Below are positions 8,037-18,050 of a stretch of DNA of 64,000 nt, piece by piece. Origin of the DNA: an uncultured Bacilli bacterium (GTDB lineage: Bacteria > Bacillota_I > Bacilli_A > RFN20 > CAG-826); assembly GCA_944327845.1 (NCBI GenBank), contig CALVHN010000005.1, positions 41,110 through 105,109 of the forward strand, in the 5' to 3' direction. Positions within the stretch are counted from its first letter, which is position 1. The number at the start of each line of letters is the position of its first letter. A program made the position numbers and the translations under genes. The notes beneath the pieces are model-generated. The model ran no database searches, was not told the DNA's origin, and was given only the letters and a program-made list of their open reading frames with translations.

Positions 8037-10382
8037 ATGAAAAAGAATAGTGTTTTAATATTATCTGTTATTTCATTACTTAGTTTTGTCGGTCTTTCTA
8101 GTTGTAATAATGAAACAACTTCAACTGTTACAGATGATAAAACGTATAGTTTATCATTAAATGCTCAAACTGGAACAAAAATCGAAGTTGTTAGCAAAGG
8201 AGATAGCGAAGGAAAATTTAAAGCTGGTGAAGAGGTTGAATTTAAAGTTACTTTAGATGATCCAACGTTGTATGAAGTATCTTTAGTTACCATTAATGAT
8301 GTAAGTTTAGCAGTTGAAGAAGATGGAACATATCTTGCAATAATGCCAGGAGAAGATGCAATAATTACAACTGCTTGTACTTTAATTGGAGATGTTCCTG
8401 ATAAAGCTTATTCTTTAACAGTTACTGAAACTCATGGAGTTGAGGTTGAAATTTTATCTGCACCAATTGAGAGTAATCAATTTATTGCTGGAAGTGAAGT
8501 TAGATTAAGCGTTAATTATGATGAAGATTTAATAGTTCTTAATGCTTTAAAGGTAAATGGTGTCGAAGTTAATGAAACTGAAGGAATTTATTCCTTTACA
8601 ATGCCAAATCAAGATTCAGTTATCACAACAGAAGTTACTACTTTAGGTGATGGAAGTTTACTTAATATTACTGAAGTAGATGCTAGAAACTTAGCAACAA
8701 TTACAACAAGTAACGCAGTTAGAACTTTAATTGAAGACTCAGCTGATTTAGAAGCAACTTATTTAAATTCAGCTCATCTTGAATTTATTACTACTGAAAA
8801 TAGTGAGAATTATGAATATGACTACACTTTTGGAAGCAATGATGTAATGATTCAAGATGGAATAGTTACACCATATACATCTTCAGATATCAATGAATAT
8901 CATTATGATATTTATGGAATATTAAATGATGAGAGATATTATTCAATTGAAGAAGAAGGAAATTTTAAAAATTTCGATTTAAGAGAAATAGTTGAAGAAG
9001 GTGGAAGTTCAACTAACCATACAATTAATAGAAGCGAAGCCGAAACAAATTTAACTGCGAATTTAAGTAGTCAAATAATTTCTGAAGCATTTAATTCAAC
9101 ATATCCTTTAGATTATCAATTTACTAGTGATGATATTACTTTAAATGATGAAGAGACAATTTTTACTCTTACAATGACTGGAGATTATTATTCCTCTTAT
9201 AGTGGCTATCGAGTTGGAATATTAACTGTTTCTATCGATGGAGACGGAGTTTTACATGCAGCTGATTTTGTTTTAGATATATATGAATCTAGTAGTTATG
9301 ATGAAGAAAATGATACTTTAATTGAAGATCCAATTCTTGAAGATCATGAAGAAATGCATTTAACAGCAACAAGGGGTTATAAAAAAGAATTAACTCCTAA
9401 ATATGATATTCACGACTATGTACTAAGTGATTATGATGTTAGAGTTAATCAAAGTTTAGAAGGAACAAGTAAAATTATGGGCGAAGATAATAGAGTTGAT
9501 AATGGCTCATTATTAAGCTTTACATATCGTTCTAATGTTTCTCAAGAAATTGGTGTTACTCCTTGGTTTGTTGGAGTTGATGAAGGAGAAGATGATTTCG
9601 TCACTTTAAATTATTCTCGAAATCCTACAGTACAAAAAGAAGGAACATTCCATTTATTATTTGATAATGGATTAGGTGAAATTAAAAAAATAGAAGTTAC
9701 TTCTGTTCAACCTACTGCAGGTACATTAAATGTTTCATTATCAAATAGTTCTATGTTTGTTGGCGGATCAATTAGTTTAAGTGCAAGTTTAACACCTTCA
9801 ACTGCTTTACAAGATGTTAATGTTACTTTAAGAGATGATTCAACATGCGAAGCAAATATTACTAAAAATGAGGATGGAACATATACTATTACTGGAAATA
9901 CTGCTGGAACTGGTACATTAGTAGTTACTTCAGTTTCAAATCCAAGTTTAGTAAGAGAAGTTGCATTTGAAGTTAGAGAAGCTCCAGATTATAATACTGT
10001 TTACGCATTTATGACTCAAAATACATTATCATCTTCGTTTACTGAGAATAAAAGCTTTGCCCATACTTTATTTATTAATTTTAATACAGATGGAACTGGT
10101 GAATTCTTCTATACTGATGATATGAGTGGTTTTGCTTCTGATACTGGCGAAATTGAGACATTTACTTGGACTTTAGATGAAACAACATTCGCTATTGAAA
10201 TAACATATGATGGGACAGATTTAAGTTGTGGATATAACTTTGCTTCATTAACAGTTAGTGGAAATAATTCTATTGAAGTATTAACTGAGTATCGTCATGG
10301 TACAAATCAATATCCTTCAACTTTAGCAGTATATGGAGAAAGTAAAGTCGAACTATCAACAATTCATTCAACACTAAAATAA
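8037..10382 (+). CDS. Large surface lipoprotein with YSFTMP-type repeats and an Ig-like domain
   Basis: A 781-residue protein of unknown function. The lipobox L-S-S-C has Cys 23. Two ~75-residue repeats (about 36-112 and 125-200) end in A-I-M-P-G-E-D-A and Y-S-F-T-M-P-N-Q-D. They resemble divergent InlB B-repeat/Flg_new-like surface repeats. A central ~270-residue beta-rich region follows. A Big-like domain lies near 565-650, and the C-terminal beta-rich module (about 660-781) has the pattern F-N-T-D-G-T-G-E then F-T-W-T-L-D, shared with neighbours. A GGAGG site precedes the ATG. It is the first of nine consecutive lipoproteins and is closed by a strong terminator. Confidence 0.85.
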   Translation: MKKNSVLILSVISLLSFVGLSSCNNETTSTVTDDKTYSLSLNAQTGTKIEVVSKGDSEGKFKAGEEVEFKVTLDDPTLYEVSLVTINDVSLAVEEDGTYLAIMPGEDAIITTACTLIGDVPDKAYSLTVTETHGVEVEILSAPIESNQFIAGSEVRLSVNYDEDLIVLNALKVNGVEVNETEGIYSFTMPNQDSVITTEVTTLGDGSLLNITEVDARNLATITTSNAVRTLIEDSADLEATYLNSAHLEFITTENSENYEYDYTFGSNDVMIQDGIVTPYTSSDINEYHYDIYGILNDERYYSIEEEGNFKNFDLREIVEEGGSSTNHTINRSEAETNLTANLSSQIISEAFNSTYPLDYQFTSDDITLNDEETIFTLTMTGDYYSSYSGYRVGILTVSIDGDGVLHAADFVLDIYESSSYDEENDTLIEDPILEDHEEMHLTATRGYKKELTPKYDIHDYVLSDYDVRVNQSLEGTSKIMGEDNRVDNGSLLSFTYRSNVSQEIGVTPWFVGVDEGEDDFVTLNYSRNPTVQKEGTFHLLFDNGLGEIKKIEVTSVQPTAGTLNVSLSNSSMFVGGSISLSASLTPSTALQDVNVTLRDDSTCEANITKNEDGTYTITGNTAGTGTLVVTSVSNPSLVREVAFEVREAPDYNTVYAFMTQNTLSSSFTENKSFAHTLFINFNTDGTGEFFYTDDMSGFASDTGEIETFTWTLDETTFAIEITYDGTDLSCGYNFASLTVSGNNSIEVLTEYRHGTNQYPSTLAVYGESKVELSTIHSTLK

Positions 10383-10390
10383 TTTAAATA

Positions 10391-10425
10391 AATAGAATGA
10401 ATCATTCGATTCATTCTATTTTTTA
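10391..10425 (+). terminator. Rho-independent terminator after the 8037 lipoprotein gene
   Basis: A perfect 13-bp stem (10391-10403 with 10408-10420) closes a 4-nt loop and is followed by a T run. Confidence 0.9.
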
Positions 10426-10453
10426 ATAATATATCGATTTTGCGAGGATTTTT
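10417..10453 (+). repeat. Dispersed intergenic repeat, copy 3
   Basis: TTTTTTAATAAT, then after a longer spacer TTTTGCGAGG and ATTTTTAT. The right part supplies the GAGG ribosome site and abuts the ATG of the next lipoprotein gene. Confidence 0.5.
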
Positions 10454-12286
10454 ATGAAAAAACAGATTATTTTTCTATCATTAATAACTTTATCATTTAC
10501 TTTATTTGGGTGTGATAATACAAATAAAGAAAGTAATACTGATCCAGTAACAAGTTCAATAACATTAGATGAGGCAATTACATTACTTCAAAATGATTTA
10601 TATCAAAATGAAATAAATAGTTGTTCTAAAGTTAATGTAACTGAAACGGATTCTAATAGTACTGTTGAAACAGTTACTAAAGAAGAATTTAATATTTATA
10701 ATGACGATGTTTCTTTAGGAAATGGTGAATATACCATTACATATAAAGATGAAAATCAATCTCAATATAACCGAAATGATTCTTATGTTTTAGAAGCTGC
10801 AGTTCAAACAATTGATAATATTGATTATTTTGTTCGAGTTATGGATTATGATAAAGGAGATTATTCATCATTTGTTGATTCTGCTTATCGAATTCCAATT
10901 TTAGAAGAAGAGGATCCTAACTTAATTGAAGGAAGTGATTATTTATTAAAGAATAATGTAAAAGGTCAACTTGCTAAACAAGTTTCTTATTCTATAGCTA
11001 ATTTCATTATTACTTATTTAGTAAATAATCCAGATTTAGCTTCTTATGTTTTACCATCAATTGAAGTTACAACTTATTCTGATCATATTGATTATATTTT
11101 TAAAGATTTTACTTATTCTTATCAAGATGATGAATATGATAATCGTTTAACCTATAATTTTAGTTTTACAACTGATTTAAATAAAACAATTTTATCTGGT
11201 AAAACATCATATTTATCATTAACTTCAAGAATTGATGATCCAAGTGATAACTATAGTGATGATTTAATTAATGAATATAGTTTAAGTTACGATGAAAAAG
11301 TATCTTCAAGCACTAATTCAAATATTTTAAATCCTGATGATTATTTTTTAGCTTCAGTTAGTGAAACTAAAGCATCAAATTCAGATGGAACAACAATTTA
11401 TCAAAAAGATAATTTACCATTAAATACTTATATTTGGTTTAATGCTTCTAAATACGCTCCAGCAAAAGCAATAGATTTATTACTAAGGCCAGTTTCTTCA
11501 ACAGATGAAACTGTCATTGAAATAAACGAAGAAAATATTTTTACTGTTGGAAGTGGAACAGCAACTGTTACTTTTGAAACAGTAAATGGTATTGTGATTG
11601 AAGAAGAATTAACTGTTGAAGAAAATAGTGTAACTTCAGAAATTATTTATTTAGATTCTTCATCAAATATTGAAAACGATGAAGGAGTAAGATCTATTTA
11701 TACTAATACTCAATATAGCAATATTTATTTATATTCTGAACCTGATTCAATCGATGTAAGTGAAGATTTATATTGGGAAATTTCTGATCCTTCAATTTTA
11801 GAAATAACCGGAGAAGTTAATTCATATAATATGTATATTCTTACTTATAACGTAATTGGAGGAAGTGAAGGGAATAATGTTACTGTTACATTTAAATCTC
11901 GTTCTAATCCTGATGTAAGTGTAAGCATTACATATAATATAAAATTAAAATTATCAGTTGAAGAGTTATACACTAAATTAACTTCCAATACCTATACTTT
12001 TAATAGTTTATATGATGAAAATTTTGGCGGTGAATTAACATTTAATAGTGATCGAGAAACTTTTGATATTAGTTTTAATTATGGAATAGATAGTGAAACT
12101 ATAAGCTATCGCTATACTTTAAATGAAACAACATTTAATTTAAATATTGCTCGTGTTACTACTCCATTAAGTGAACTTAATCAAATGACTGCATATAATG
12201 GTGGAGAAATAAGCTTCGATGGTGAAGAAATTACTTTCAGGGTTAATGATACAGATTTTGTTCATCATTTCTATATAGAAGGATAA
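10454..12286 (+). CDS. Surface lipoprotein of unknown function (LolA-like central region, C-terminal beta module)
   Basis: A 610-residue protein. The lipobox L-F-G-C has Cys 20. The region at about 35-290 looks like neighbouring lipoproteins: an amphipathic start, alternating beta strands, and a Y-F-V-R-V-M-D-Y-D-K-G-D segment followed by S-Y-S-I-A-N-F-I. This is reminiscent of LolA/LppX-like curved beta sheets that hold hydrophobic ligands, an inference from pattern only. A Big-like segment spans about 300-490, and the last ~115 residues match the shared C-terminal module (F-N-S-D-R-E-T-F then Y-T-L-N-E-T-T-F). The next gene starts 4 bp downstream, so the two are co-transcribed. Confidence 0.82.
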   Translation: MKKQIIFLSLITLSFTLFGCDNTNKESNTDPVTSSITLDEAITLLQNDLYQNEINSCSKVNVTETDSNSTVETVTKEEFNIYNDDVSLGNGEYTITYKDENQSQYNRNDSYVLEAAVQTIDNIDYFVRVMDYDKGDYSSFVDSAYRIPILEEEDPNLIEGSDYLLKNNVKGQLAKQVSYSIANFIITYLVNNPDLASYVLPSIEVTTYSDHIDYIFKDFTYSYQDDEYDNRLTYNFSFTTDLNKTILSGKTSYLSLTSRIDDPSDNYSDDLINEYSLSYDEKVSSSTNSNILNPDDYFLASVSETKASNSDGTTIYQKDNLPLNTYIWFNASKYAPAKAIDLLLRPVSSTDETVIEINEENIFTVGSGTATVTFETVNGIVIEEELTVEENSVTSEIIYLDSSSNIENDEGVRSIYTNTQYSNIYLYSEPDSIDVSEDLYWEISDPSILEITGEVNSYNMYILTYNVIGGSEGNNVTVTFKSRSNPDVSVSITYNIKLKLSVEELYTKLTSNTYTFNSLYDENFGGELTFNSDRETFDISFNYGIDSETISYRYTLNETTFNLNIARVTTPLSELNQMTAYNGGEISFDGEEITFRVNDTDFVHHFYIEG

Positions 12287-12290
12287 AAAT

Positions 12291-13352
12291 ATGAAGTATT
12301 TATTAAAAAACCTTGCTATTTTGATGTTTTTTCCTTTATTTTTAGTAAGCTGTGATAATACTACTAATCCAATTATTAATGTTGAGTCATTTAATATTAC
12401 TTTAAATAGAGGAATTGGAAGTGATATTAAGATTTTAACTGAAGCAATAGATGGAAAATATTTATTTAATAGTTTAATAGTATTTGAAGTAAATATAATT
12501 GATGTAAATTATGAATTAAGTGAAGTTTATTATAATGATAATAAATTAGAACTTACTAATAATAATCAATATTCTTTTTATATGTTAGATAGTGATGTTG
12601 AAATTAGAACTATTACTAAACAAAAAGATTTATCTGATACTTATATTGATTCAATTGAAGAATTTAATGCTGTTTTACCTAAAATTTTTAAATATAGTGA
12701 TAACATTGTTTCTCAAGAATATCAAATTTCACAAACTGATAACTATGGTGGAGTAAGTGTTGATTCTTCGCAAGGCGGAACAAGGACTAGATATTTAAAT
12801 AACTTTTATGAGGATCAATTTGTTCAAAGATTTAGTGATTCTGAAACTGATGAAATTAGTGGCATTACTCAAAGAGGGATTATCAATCAAAATAATTTAG
12901 ATTATTTTTATGAAGTGACTGATTATTTAAATGATGATTCAGGGGATAGTGCAAGTTATATTCCTTATCAAGAAGAAAATATTGATTTAAATTTAAATGT
13001 TGGATTTGGCTATTCTTATTATCGAGATTATTTAACTACTTTATTTGGAATGATGAGTAATAACCCTAGCGGAAGATTAGTTACTAATTTTAATGAAGAA
13101 TCCTTTATTGATGATGGCAACTTAACTTTATCGATAAGATTTACTGTCGAAGAAGATAATGTAGTTTCAATTCAATTAGAAAGAGATGATGTTTTAACAA
13201 TTGAAAATGGAATAGTTATAGAAGATGAAGTTACATCTTTAGTTAGTTATATGGATGGAGCAAACTATATTTATCAAGAAGCAAGCTATAACTTTATTGA
13301 AGGAGAATTAACTGAATTTACTGGCGCTAGGCTTGATCCAACAGAATTTTAG
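12291..13352 (+). CDS. Surface lipoprotein with one degenerate MP repeat
   Basis: A 353-residue protein. The lipobox L-V-S-C has Cys 21. One repeat at about 33-107 ends in Y-S-F-Y-M-L-D-S-D-V-E-I, where the usual M-P has become M-L. The following ~240 residues resemble the central region of the previous lipoprotein, including Y-F-Y-E-V-T-D-Y and S-Y-Y-R-D-Y. It lacks the C-terminal beta module of its neighbours, so it may be a shortened paralog. It starts 4 bp after the upstream gene with a weak AAGGAT site, suggesting coupled translation. The function is unknown. Confidence 0.8.
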   Translation: MKYLLKNLAILMFFPLFLVSCDNTTNPIINVESFNITLNRGIGSDIKILTEAIDGKYLFNSLIVFEVNIIDVNYELSEVYYNDNKLELTNNNQYSFYMLDSDVEIRTITKQKDLSDTYIDSIEEFNAVLPKIFKYSDNIVSQEYQISQTDNYGGVSVDSSQGGTRTRYLNNFYEDQFVQRFSDSETDEISGITQRGIINQNNLDYFYEVTDYLNDDSGDSASYIPYQEENIDLNLNVGFGYSYYRDYLTTLFGMMSNNPSGRLVTNFNEESFIDDGNLTLSIRFTVEEDNVVSIQLERDDVLTIENGIVIEDEVTSLVSYMDGANYIYQEASYNFIEGELTEFTGARLDPTEF

Positions 13353-13385
13353 CTTTTAAAGTATTTTTTAAAAAAATATATTAGG

Positions 13386-13391
13386 TATAAT
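13386..13391 (+). promoter_or_regulatory. -10 box upstream of the 13419 lipoprotein gene
   Basis: TATAAT lies 28 bp before the ATG, preceding a GGAGG site. No convincing -35 box is seen. Confidence 0.35.
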
Positions 13392-13418
13392 AATGTATTA
13401 TGTTTATGGAGGCATGTT

Positions 13419-14774
13419 ATGAATAAATTTTTTAAAGTATTATCACCTCTTATTATTGCAACTTCACTTATCGGTTTAGCAAGTTGCGGTGAAGAAGAAA
13501 GTTTTTCTTTTGAAGCAAATTCTATTAAAGAAGCATTAACTAAATTACAAACTATTAATGATTATACTTTAAATGTTGATGATACATATCAAGAAAGAAG
13601 TGGAAAAATTTATTATACTGAATCTCGTTTTTATAATGAGCTTGAAGGTTCAGGCTATATTAAATCTATTAATGGTGTTTTTGATTGTTATTTAGATAAT
13701 GAAGATAATCTTGTTGGAGGAGAAATTCTTTTAAATGATGAAGGAAAAGCGATAACTAATATTTATACCAATGATTTAGTTAAAACTTTTAATGTATTTG
13801 ATTTATCTAAAATTGAATCTAATGATCCAAATTCATTAGTTTTAATTGACAATCAATCAAGAAATTCATTTTTAAGTTTATTAAATGTTCCATATAGTGC
13901 ATTATTAGAGATTTCTTCATTTGAAATCACAATGAAAAATAATGATTTATCAACCTTAACATTTGATATGCAATTTAATAATGAAACTTATATTAATATG
14001 ACTTTAGAAAATATTAATAGTAGTAAAGTTGATATTGTTGATAATTATATTAGAAGTGGCGGAAGCTATTTTACACCAAATGAAGATTTAATTAAGATTA
14101 GAAATTTATTTGCTAACAATAATTATACTCGTGAAGTATATAGTGGGGGAACAAATCCTGAATATGTTGGAAAAGAAATATTCAATAAACAATATTATGC
14201 AGGACTTTATGAACCAGAATTTATGGCAAACTCTAACATGTTTGTTGGAATAGATAATCAAGAAATTGAAGTTACTTATGTTGATGAAGATAATAATTTT
14301 TTAGGAGTAGAATCTAAAACATTATTTGGTATTTATATTTGTATTCCAGTTTATGATAGTGTTAGTGGAACATATGTAGATTTTAATCCTATTTTATATA
14401 GAGCATATAATGATGAAACTGCTAATTTAAGCGAAGCAATGATGTATCCTTCACGTTCTATTTTATTCGATCAATACGAAGTTTTTGAGTATAACGAAGA
14501 AACTAATGAATATGTTACTGATGAATTTGATGTCGCTTATGATTTTTATCAAAAAATGTTTTTAAATTATCATGAATCTTATGAGACCGCTCTTTTACAT
14601 TTACGTTTTAAACTAGAAACTATTGATAATAAAGATGTAGTAACTTTTACTTTAAACATGACTTTAAACGGTATACCTTATAATCAAGACTTTATCTTTA
14701 CCGATTTTAATACAACTAGTTTTGAACCATTAGAAGAATTTGTAACTACTTGGAAATATACTAGTGTTCAATAA
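13419..14774 (+). CDS. Surface lipoprotein with a LolA-like region
   Basis: A 451-residue protein. The lipobox L-A-S-C has Cys 23. The N-terminal half opens with A-L-T-K-L-Q-T-I-N-D-Y-T-L-N-V and continues in regular beta strands, like LolA/DUF4292-type domains of lipid-handling lipoproteins. The second half (about 225-451) repeats a similar pattern, beginning D-L-I-K-I-R-N-L-F-A-N-N-N-Y-T, so the protein may be two tandem copies of one fold. No catalytic motif is visible. It has its own -10 box and GGAGG site and ends in a bidirectional terminator facing an opposing lipoprotein gene. Confidence 0.8.
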   Translation: MNKFFKVLSPLIIATSLIGLASCGEEESFSFEANSIKEALTKLQTINDYTLNVDDTYQERSGKIYYTESRFYNELEGSGYIKSINGVFDCYLDNEDNLVGGEILLNDEGKAITNIYTNDLVKTFNVFDLSKIESNDPNSLVLIDNQSRNSFLSLLNVPYSALLEISSFEITMKNNDLSTLTFDMQFNNETYINMTLENINSSKVDIVDNYIRSGGSYFTPNEDLIKIRNLFANNNYTREVYSGGTNPEYVGKEIFNKQYYAGLYEPEFMANSNMFVGIDNQEIEVTYVDEDNNFLGVESKTLFGIYICIPVYDSVSGTYVDFNPILYRAYNDETANLSEAMMYPSRSILFDQYEVFEYNEETNEYVTDEFDVAYDFYQKMFLNYHESYETALLHLRFKLETIDNKDVVTFTLNMTLNGIPYNQDFIFTDFNTTSFEPLEEFVTTWKYTSVQ

Positions 14775-14808
14775 TTTTAAAAAATAACCTAGTTTTGCAG
14801 GGAATTTA
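14775..14808 (+). repeat. Dispersed intergenic repeat, copy 4
   Basis: TTTTAAAAAATAAC, CTAG, TTTTGCAGGG, AATTTAAA. It begins at the stop of the 13419 gene and lies just before the terminator. Confidence 0.6.
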
Positions 14809-14820
14809 AATAAAAATAGT

Positions 14821-14858
14821 AGGATTTTAGTAAATATATAGTACTAAAATCCTTTTTA
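14821..14858. terminator. Bidirectional terminator between converging lipoprotein genes
   Basis: A perfect 12-bp stem (14821-14832 with 14842-14853) closes a 9-nt loop. T-rich sequence follows on the plus strand. Confidence 0.85.
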
Positions 14859-14870
14859 TTATGTAAAAAA

Positions 14871-14895
14871 AGAGGATACTTTCGTATCCACTTTT
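14871..14895 (-). terminator. Terminator of the 14930 lipoprotein gene
   Basis: GGATAC and GTATCC pair around a 4-nt loop (14874-14889). Read on the minus strand, CTCTTTTTTT follows. Confidence 0.7.
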
Positions 14896-14929
14896 TAAGG
14901 AGGTATAATACTAGAAAATCTAATTAGCG

Positions 14930-17900
14930 TTAATTAGCTTTTCCAAAGTATTCATATAAGTCTGTTGGGTAATCTTCATCGCCATCAGTTTCACCCATGA
15001 AGTAAGTTGTAGTAACGACAGCTTCTGAACCTTCTTCAGCATCCCAACTGCTCATTTCGTATAAGATTCCTAATCTTGAGGTTTCAGGATCATATAAGAA
15101 AGAGATTCGATCAGTTAATTGATTTTCTTCTAAAACTCTACCTTCAATTCTGCCATTAACAATTCTCCAATAGAAACCTTTACTTCCAGCAGAAGTTCTT
15201 AATGTTCCAGTGTGATAAGTTTCAGTTGTATCAGCATCTATTTGAACTTCTTCAGTTTCTTCATTAAATTGAGCGGTGTGAGATTGTAAATCTGTATGAA
15301 CATATTCGACAATTTGATCTTGTTCGCCTTGAATTTTCCATGTACCATACATACCTTCTTCTGTAAGAGCATATCCTTTAACAAAATAGATATATAATTC
15401 ATCTTTCTTTGAACTTGTATCTGGATCCCAGTTATCAGAAGTAATAGTTAAAGTAACTTTTTCACTATCATCAGTTACATGATAATTTGTTGCATCGATT
15501 TCTAATAATTCAGTGTCAGGATCATAGCTAAATTTAACGTTTTCATTAGATGAAGTAAATACAAGTGAAGTATTATCAGCACCAAGTGGTGAGGCTTTTA
15601 ATGTAACGTAGGATTTTTTACTATCATAAACATAGACATAACCTGCGCCAGATTCTTCTGTTTCAACTAAATCATCTGTATTACCAGTCATGGTGGTATC
15701 AAAATAGACAGATCTAACTGGAGTTGAATCTACTGTAACATCAATGTCCTTAGTATGTTCATTTGTTGTTTGATTACCGACTGTAAGAGTAGAAGTACCA
15801 TTTTTAAGTGCACGATATTCAGAATAATTACCTCTTCCAATAACATCTTCATTAGTACTATTAATAATTTCATATTGCCAAATATCTAAAGCTGTTGTTG
15901 GAGAATAATCAATATCAAAGTTATCACCTTTTACGATTCTGTCACCTTTTTTAAGAACATTTTTAGTGTCATCAGAATTAAAGATATCGTTATTAATTGT
16001 TACTTTTGAAATATCTGAGATGAAATATTGAGACATATCCATTGAAGGCATTTGATCTAAAGTTTCAGAATATTCATAACTAAATTCTAATGTTTTAACT
16101 AATGTTCCTCTATTTTCTCCACCTGGAAGGAATCCTTCTTTACCTGCGTCAAAGTTATAATCATTTTGGTTGTAGACTTTTTCTTGATAAGTTCCAGCTA
16201 GTAAGCTTCCATCAGAGGTAAATGATAATTCAACATCATATTCATAATGTTCATAAAGATTACTTGATGCATCAACTAAAGTCTTATAAGAATCAATAGT
16301 TGTGGTAAATGTTGAATCTGCATTTGCTGTAGTTGAGATATCAATATTTGAAGATTGTAAGTAATCAGAAGCAAATCCAACACGATATGCATACATAATA
16401 TCAAATTCAATAGAATTCATATCATGAGAGTAGTGATTTGCATCAAATGTAGCTTCTCTTAAAGAAGTTTCAACTCCTCCCTTATCTGGGAAGTTTTTCC
16501 AATTAGATGCATCAGCTTCAGCTTGAGTATCAAATACTTTAATATTAGCTGATTTTGCTTCAGTATCATCTTTCTTAGTTGGATCATTATCACCCTCAAT
16601 ATAGGTATCGACAAATTGATAATTATCATCTTCTAAAGATTTATAAACAATTGCTTGTTGAACGCCTTGTAAATTAGTAACAGTTGCATATGATTTATTA
16701 TCTTGATAACGAGTAAATTCATAATGTTCTTGAGTTAATGAATTCTCATATGTTACTTTTTTAACATTTTCAGGATAAGTAGTTTCACTACTTTTACCAT
16801 GGTCGAATAGATTCTCTAAAGTTGTTGTGCTATTTGGTAAAGTATCAACTGAAACCCTTTTAATGTAAGCTGGTCTTAATTCAGCAGAAGGATCATAGTA
16901 AAAATCATATGTAAATCCACCAGGAAGTTCGAATGATGTATCATCATCTCTTGATGTTTCAATACTTGCAAAACATTTATAGAAATCAAGATCTTGATAT
17001 GTTAATTGAGTTGGTTCATCTGTATCTCCTAATAGAGTGGTCCAATAAGCAAAGCTTGAATCTTCATTTAATTGAATACCTTTTGCTTCATAAAGTCCTG
17101 TTTCAGTATTTTTAACTAAAGGAATATAATCAGCACCAGTTAAGACAACTTCACTATCTGTTGTTAGCCAAGTTAATTTTGCACGAATTGTGACATCTCT
17201 ATCTGGCATTGTAAATGAATATTGGTTGTTACCAGTAGAAGTAAGTGGAGTATTATTCATTGTTATTTCTTCAATAGAAACAAGGTTGATATCTTTAACT
17301 TTAGCAGTGAAAGTTACTGTTGAACCAACAGTAGCAGAATCTGGTCCTTCAAAAGTAACGCTTGTTGCAGTAATGTAATTAATTTTATATGTTGCAGGAG
17401 CAATTTCGCCGCCTTCAACTGTGATATCAATATATCCTGGATTATATCCATCAAGTTCAGCACTGATTCTTGCTTTTCCTTCACCTAATCCAGTAACAAC
17501 ACCGGTATTTGTGACCATTGCAACAGAAGAATTATTTGAACTAAATGTAACATTATTTAAAGCTACGCCTTTATCATCTTTAGCAGTTAATTGAACTCTT
17601 TCATTAACTTTAAGTGTAGTGACATTATTTTCTGCAGTTAAAGTAATTGATTGAGTAATACTTGGATCAACGACTGTTAAAGAAAAAGAAGCAGTTTCAT
17701 ATCCATTAAGTTCAGCGCTAATTACTGTACTTCCTACATTAATAGGAGTAACAGTACCAAGTTTAGAATCAATAACAGCAACAGCTGCATTTGAGCTTCT
17801 CCATGTAACTTCTAAAGTTTCTCCAGCACTATTTTTAGCAGTTAAAGTTAAAGTATCACCTAAATTTAATGTATCTTTACTTCCTTCAATAGTAATTAAG

Positions 17901-18007
17901 TTTTGTGTTTCTTCAGTTGTATTATTATCACAAGAAGTAAAAGCAAAAGCTCCAAGACTTAAAATACCCGTTAAAGCTAATACATTTAATAATTTAATTT
18001 TCTTCAT
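14930..18007 (-). CDS. Large surface lipoprotein with two Big_2 domains and an MP repeat
   Basis: A 1025-residue protein. The lipobox F-T-S-C has Cys 26. Two Big_2 domains lie at about 36-115 (W-R-S-S-N-A-A-V-A-V-I-D) and 116-200 (F-S-S-N-N-S-S-V-A-M-V-T). An MP repeat at about 205-285 ends in Y-S-F-T-M-P-D-R-D-V-T-I. A long beta-rich central part follows, then another Ig-like stretch (about 790-900) and a C-terminal module starting M-Y-G-T-W-K-I-Q-G near 905. An AGGAG site precedes the ATG. It lies 43 bp downstream of another minus-strand lipoprotein gene and is probably co-transcribed with it. A structural or binding role at the surface is inferred. Confidence 0.85.
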   Translation of the reverse strand: MKKIKLLNVLALTGILSLGAFAFTSCDNNTTEETQNLITIEGSKDTLNLGDTLTLTAKNSAGETLEVTWRSSNAAVAVIDSKLGTVTPINVGSTVISAELNGYETASFSLTVVDPSITQSITLTAENNVTTLKVNERVQLTAKDDKGVALNNVTFSSNNSSVAMVTNTGVVTGLGEGKARISAELDGYNPGYIDITVEGGEIAPATYKINYITATSVTFEGPDSATVGSTVTFTAKVKDINLVSIEEITMNNTPLTSTGNNQYSFTMPDRDVTIRAKLTWLTTDSEVVLTGADYIPLVKNTETGLYEAKGIQLNEDSSFAYWTTLLGDTDEPTQLTYQDLDFYKCFASIETSRDDDTSFELPGGFTYDFYYDPSAELRPAYIKRVSVDTLPNSTTTLENLFDHGKSSETTYPENVKKVTYENSLTQEHYEFTRYQDNKSYATVTNLQGVQQAIVYKSLEDDNYQFVDTYIEGDNDPTKKDDTEAKSANIKVFDTQAEADASNWKNFPDKGGVETSLREATFDANHYSHDMNSIEFDIMYAYRVGFASDYLQSSNIDISTTANADSTFTTTIDSYKTLVDASSNLYEHYEYDVELSFTSDGSLLAGTYQEKVYNQNDYNFDAGKEGFLPGGENRGTLVKTLEFSYEYSETLDQMPSMDMSQYFISDISKVTINNDIFNSDDTKNVLKKGDRIVKGDNFDIDYSPTTALDIWQYEIINSTNEDVIGRGNYSEYRALKNGTSTLTVGNQTTNEHTKDIDVTVDSTPVRSVYFDTTMTGNTDDLVETEESGAGYVYVYDSKKSYVTLKASPLGADNTSLVFTSSNENVKFSYDPDTELLEIDATNYHVTDDSEKVTLTITSDNWDPDTSSKKDELYIYFVKGYALTEEGMYGTWKIQGEQDQIVEYVHTDLQSHTAQFNEETEEVQIDADTTETYHTGTLRTSAGSKGFYWRIVNGRIEGRVLEENQLTDRISFLYDPETSRLGILYEMSSWDAEEGSEAVVTTTYFMGETDGDEDYPTDLYEYFGKAN

Positions 18008-18050
18008 ATATTATAAAAACTCCTTTCTAAATTAAGTTATTTTTTGAAAA

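Noticed and set aside
14896..14914. AAGGAGG next to TATAAT on the plus strand as a hidden gene start or promoter
   Set aside because: No start codon or open frame follows on the plus strand. The sequence lies in the 3' flank of the opposing lipoprotein gene.
17190..17378. 62-residue plus-strand frame inside the 14930 lipoprotein gene
   Set aside because: It opposes a repeat region of a well-supported gene and lacks a ribosome site.
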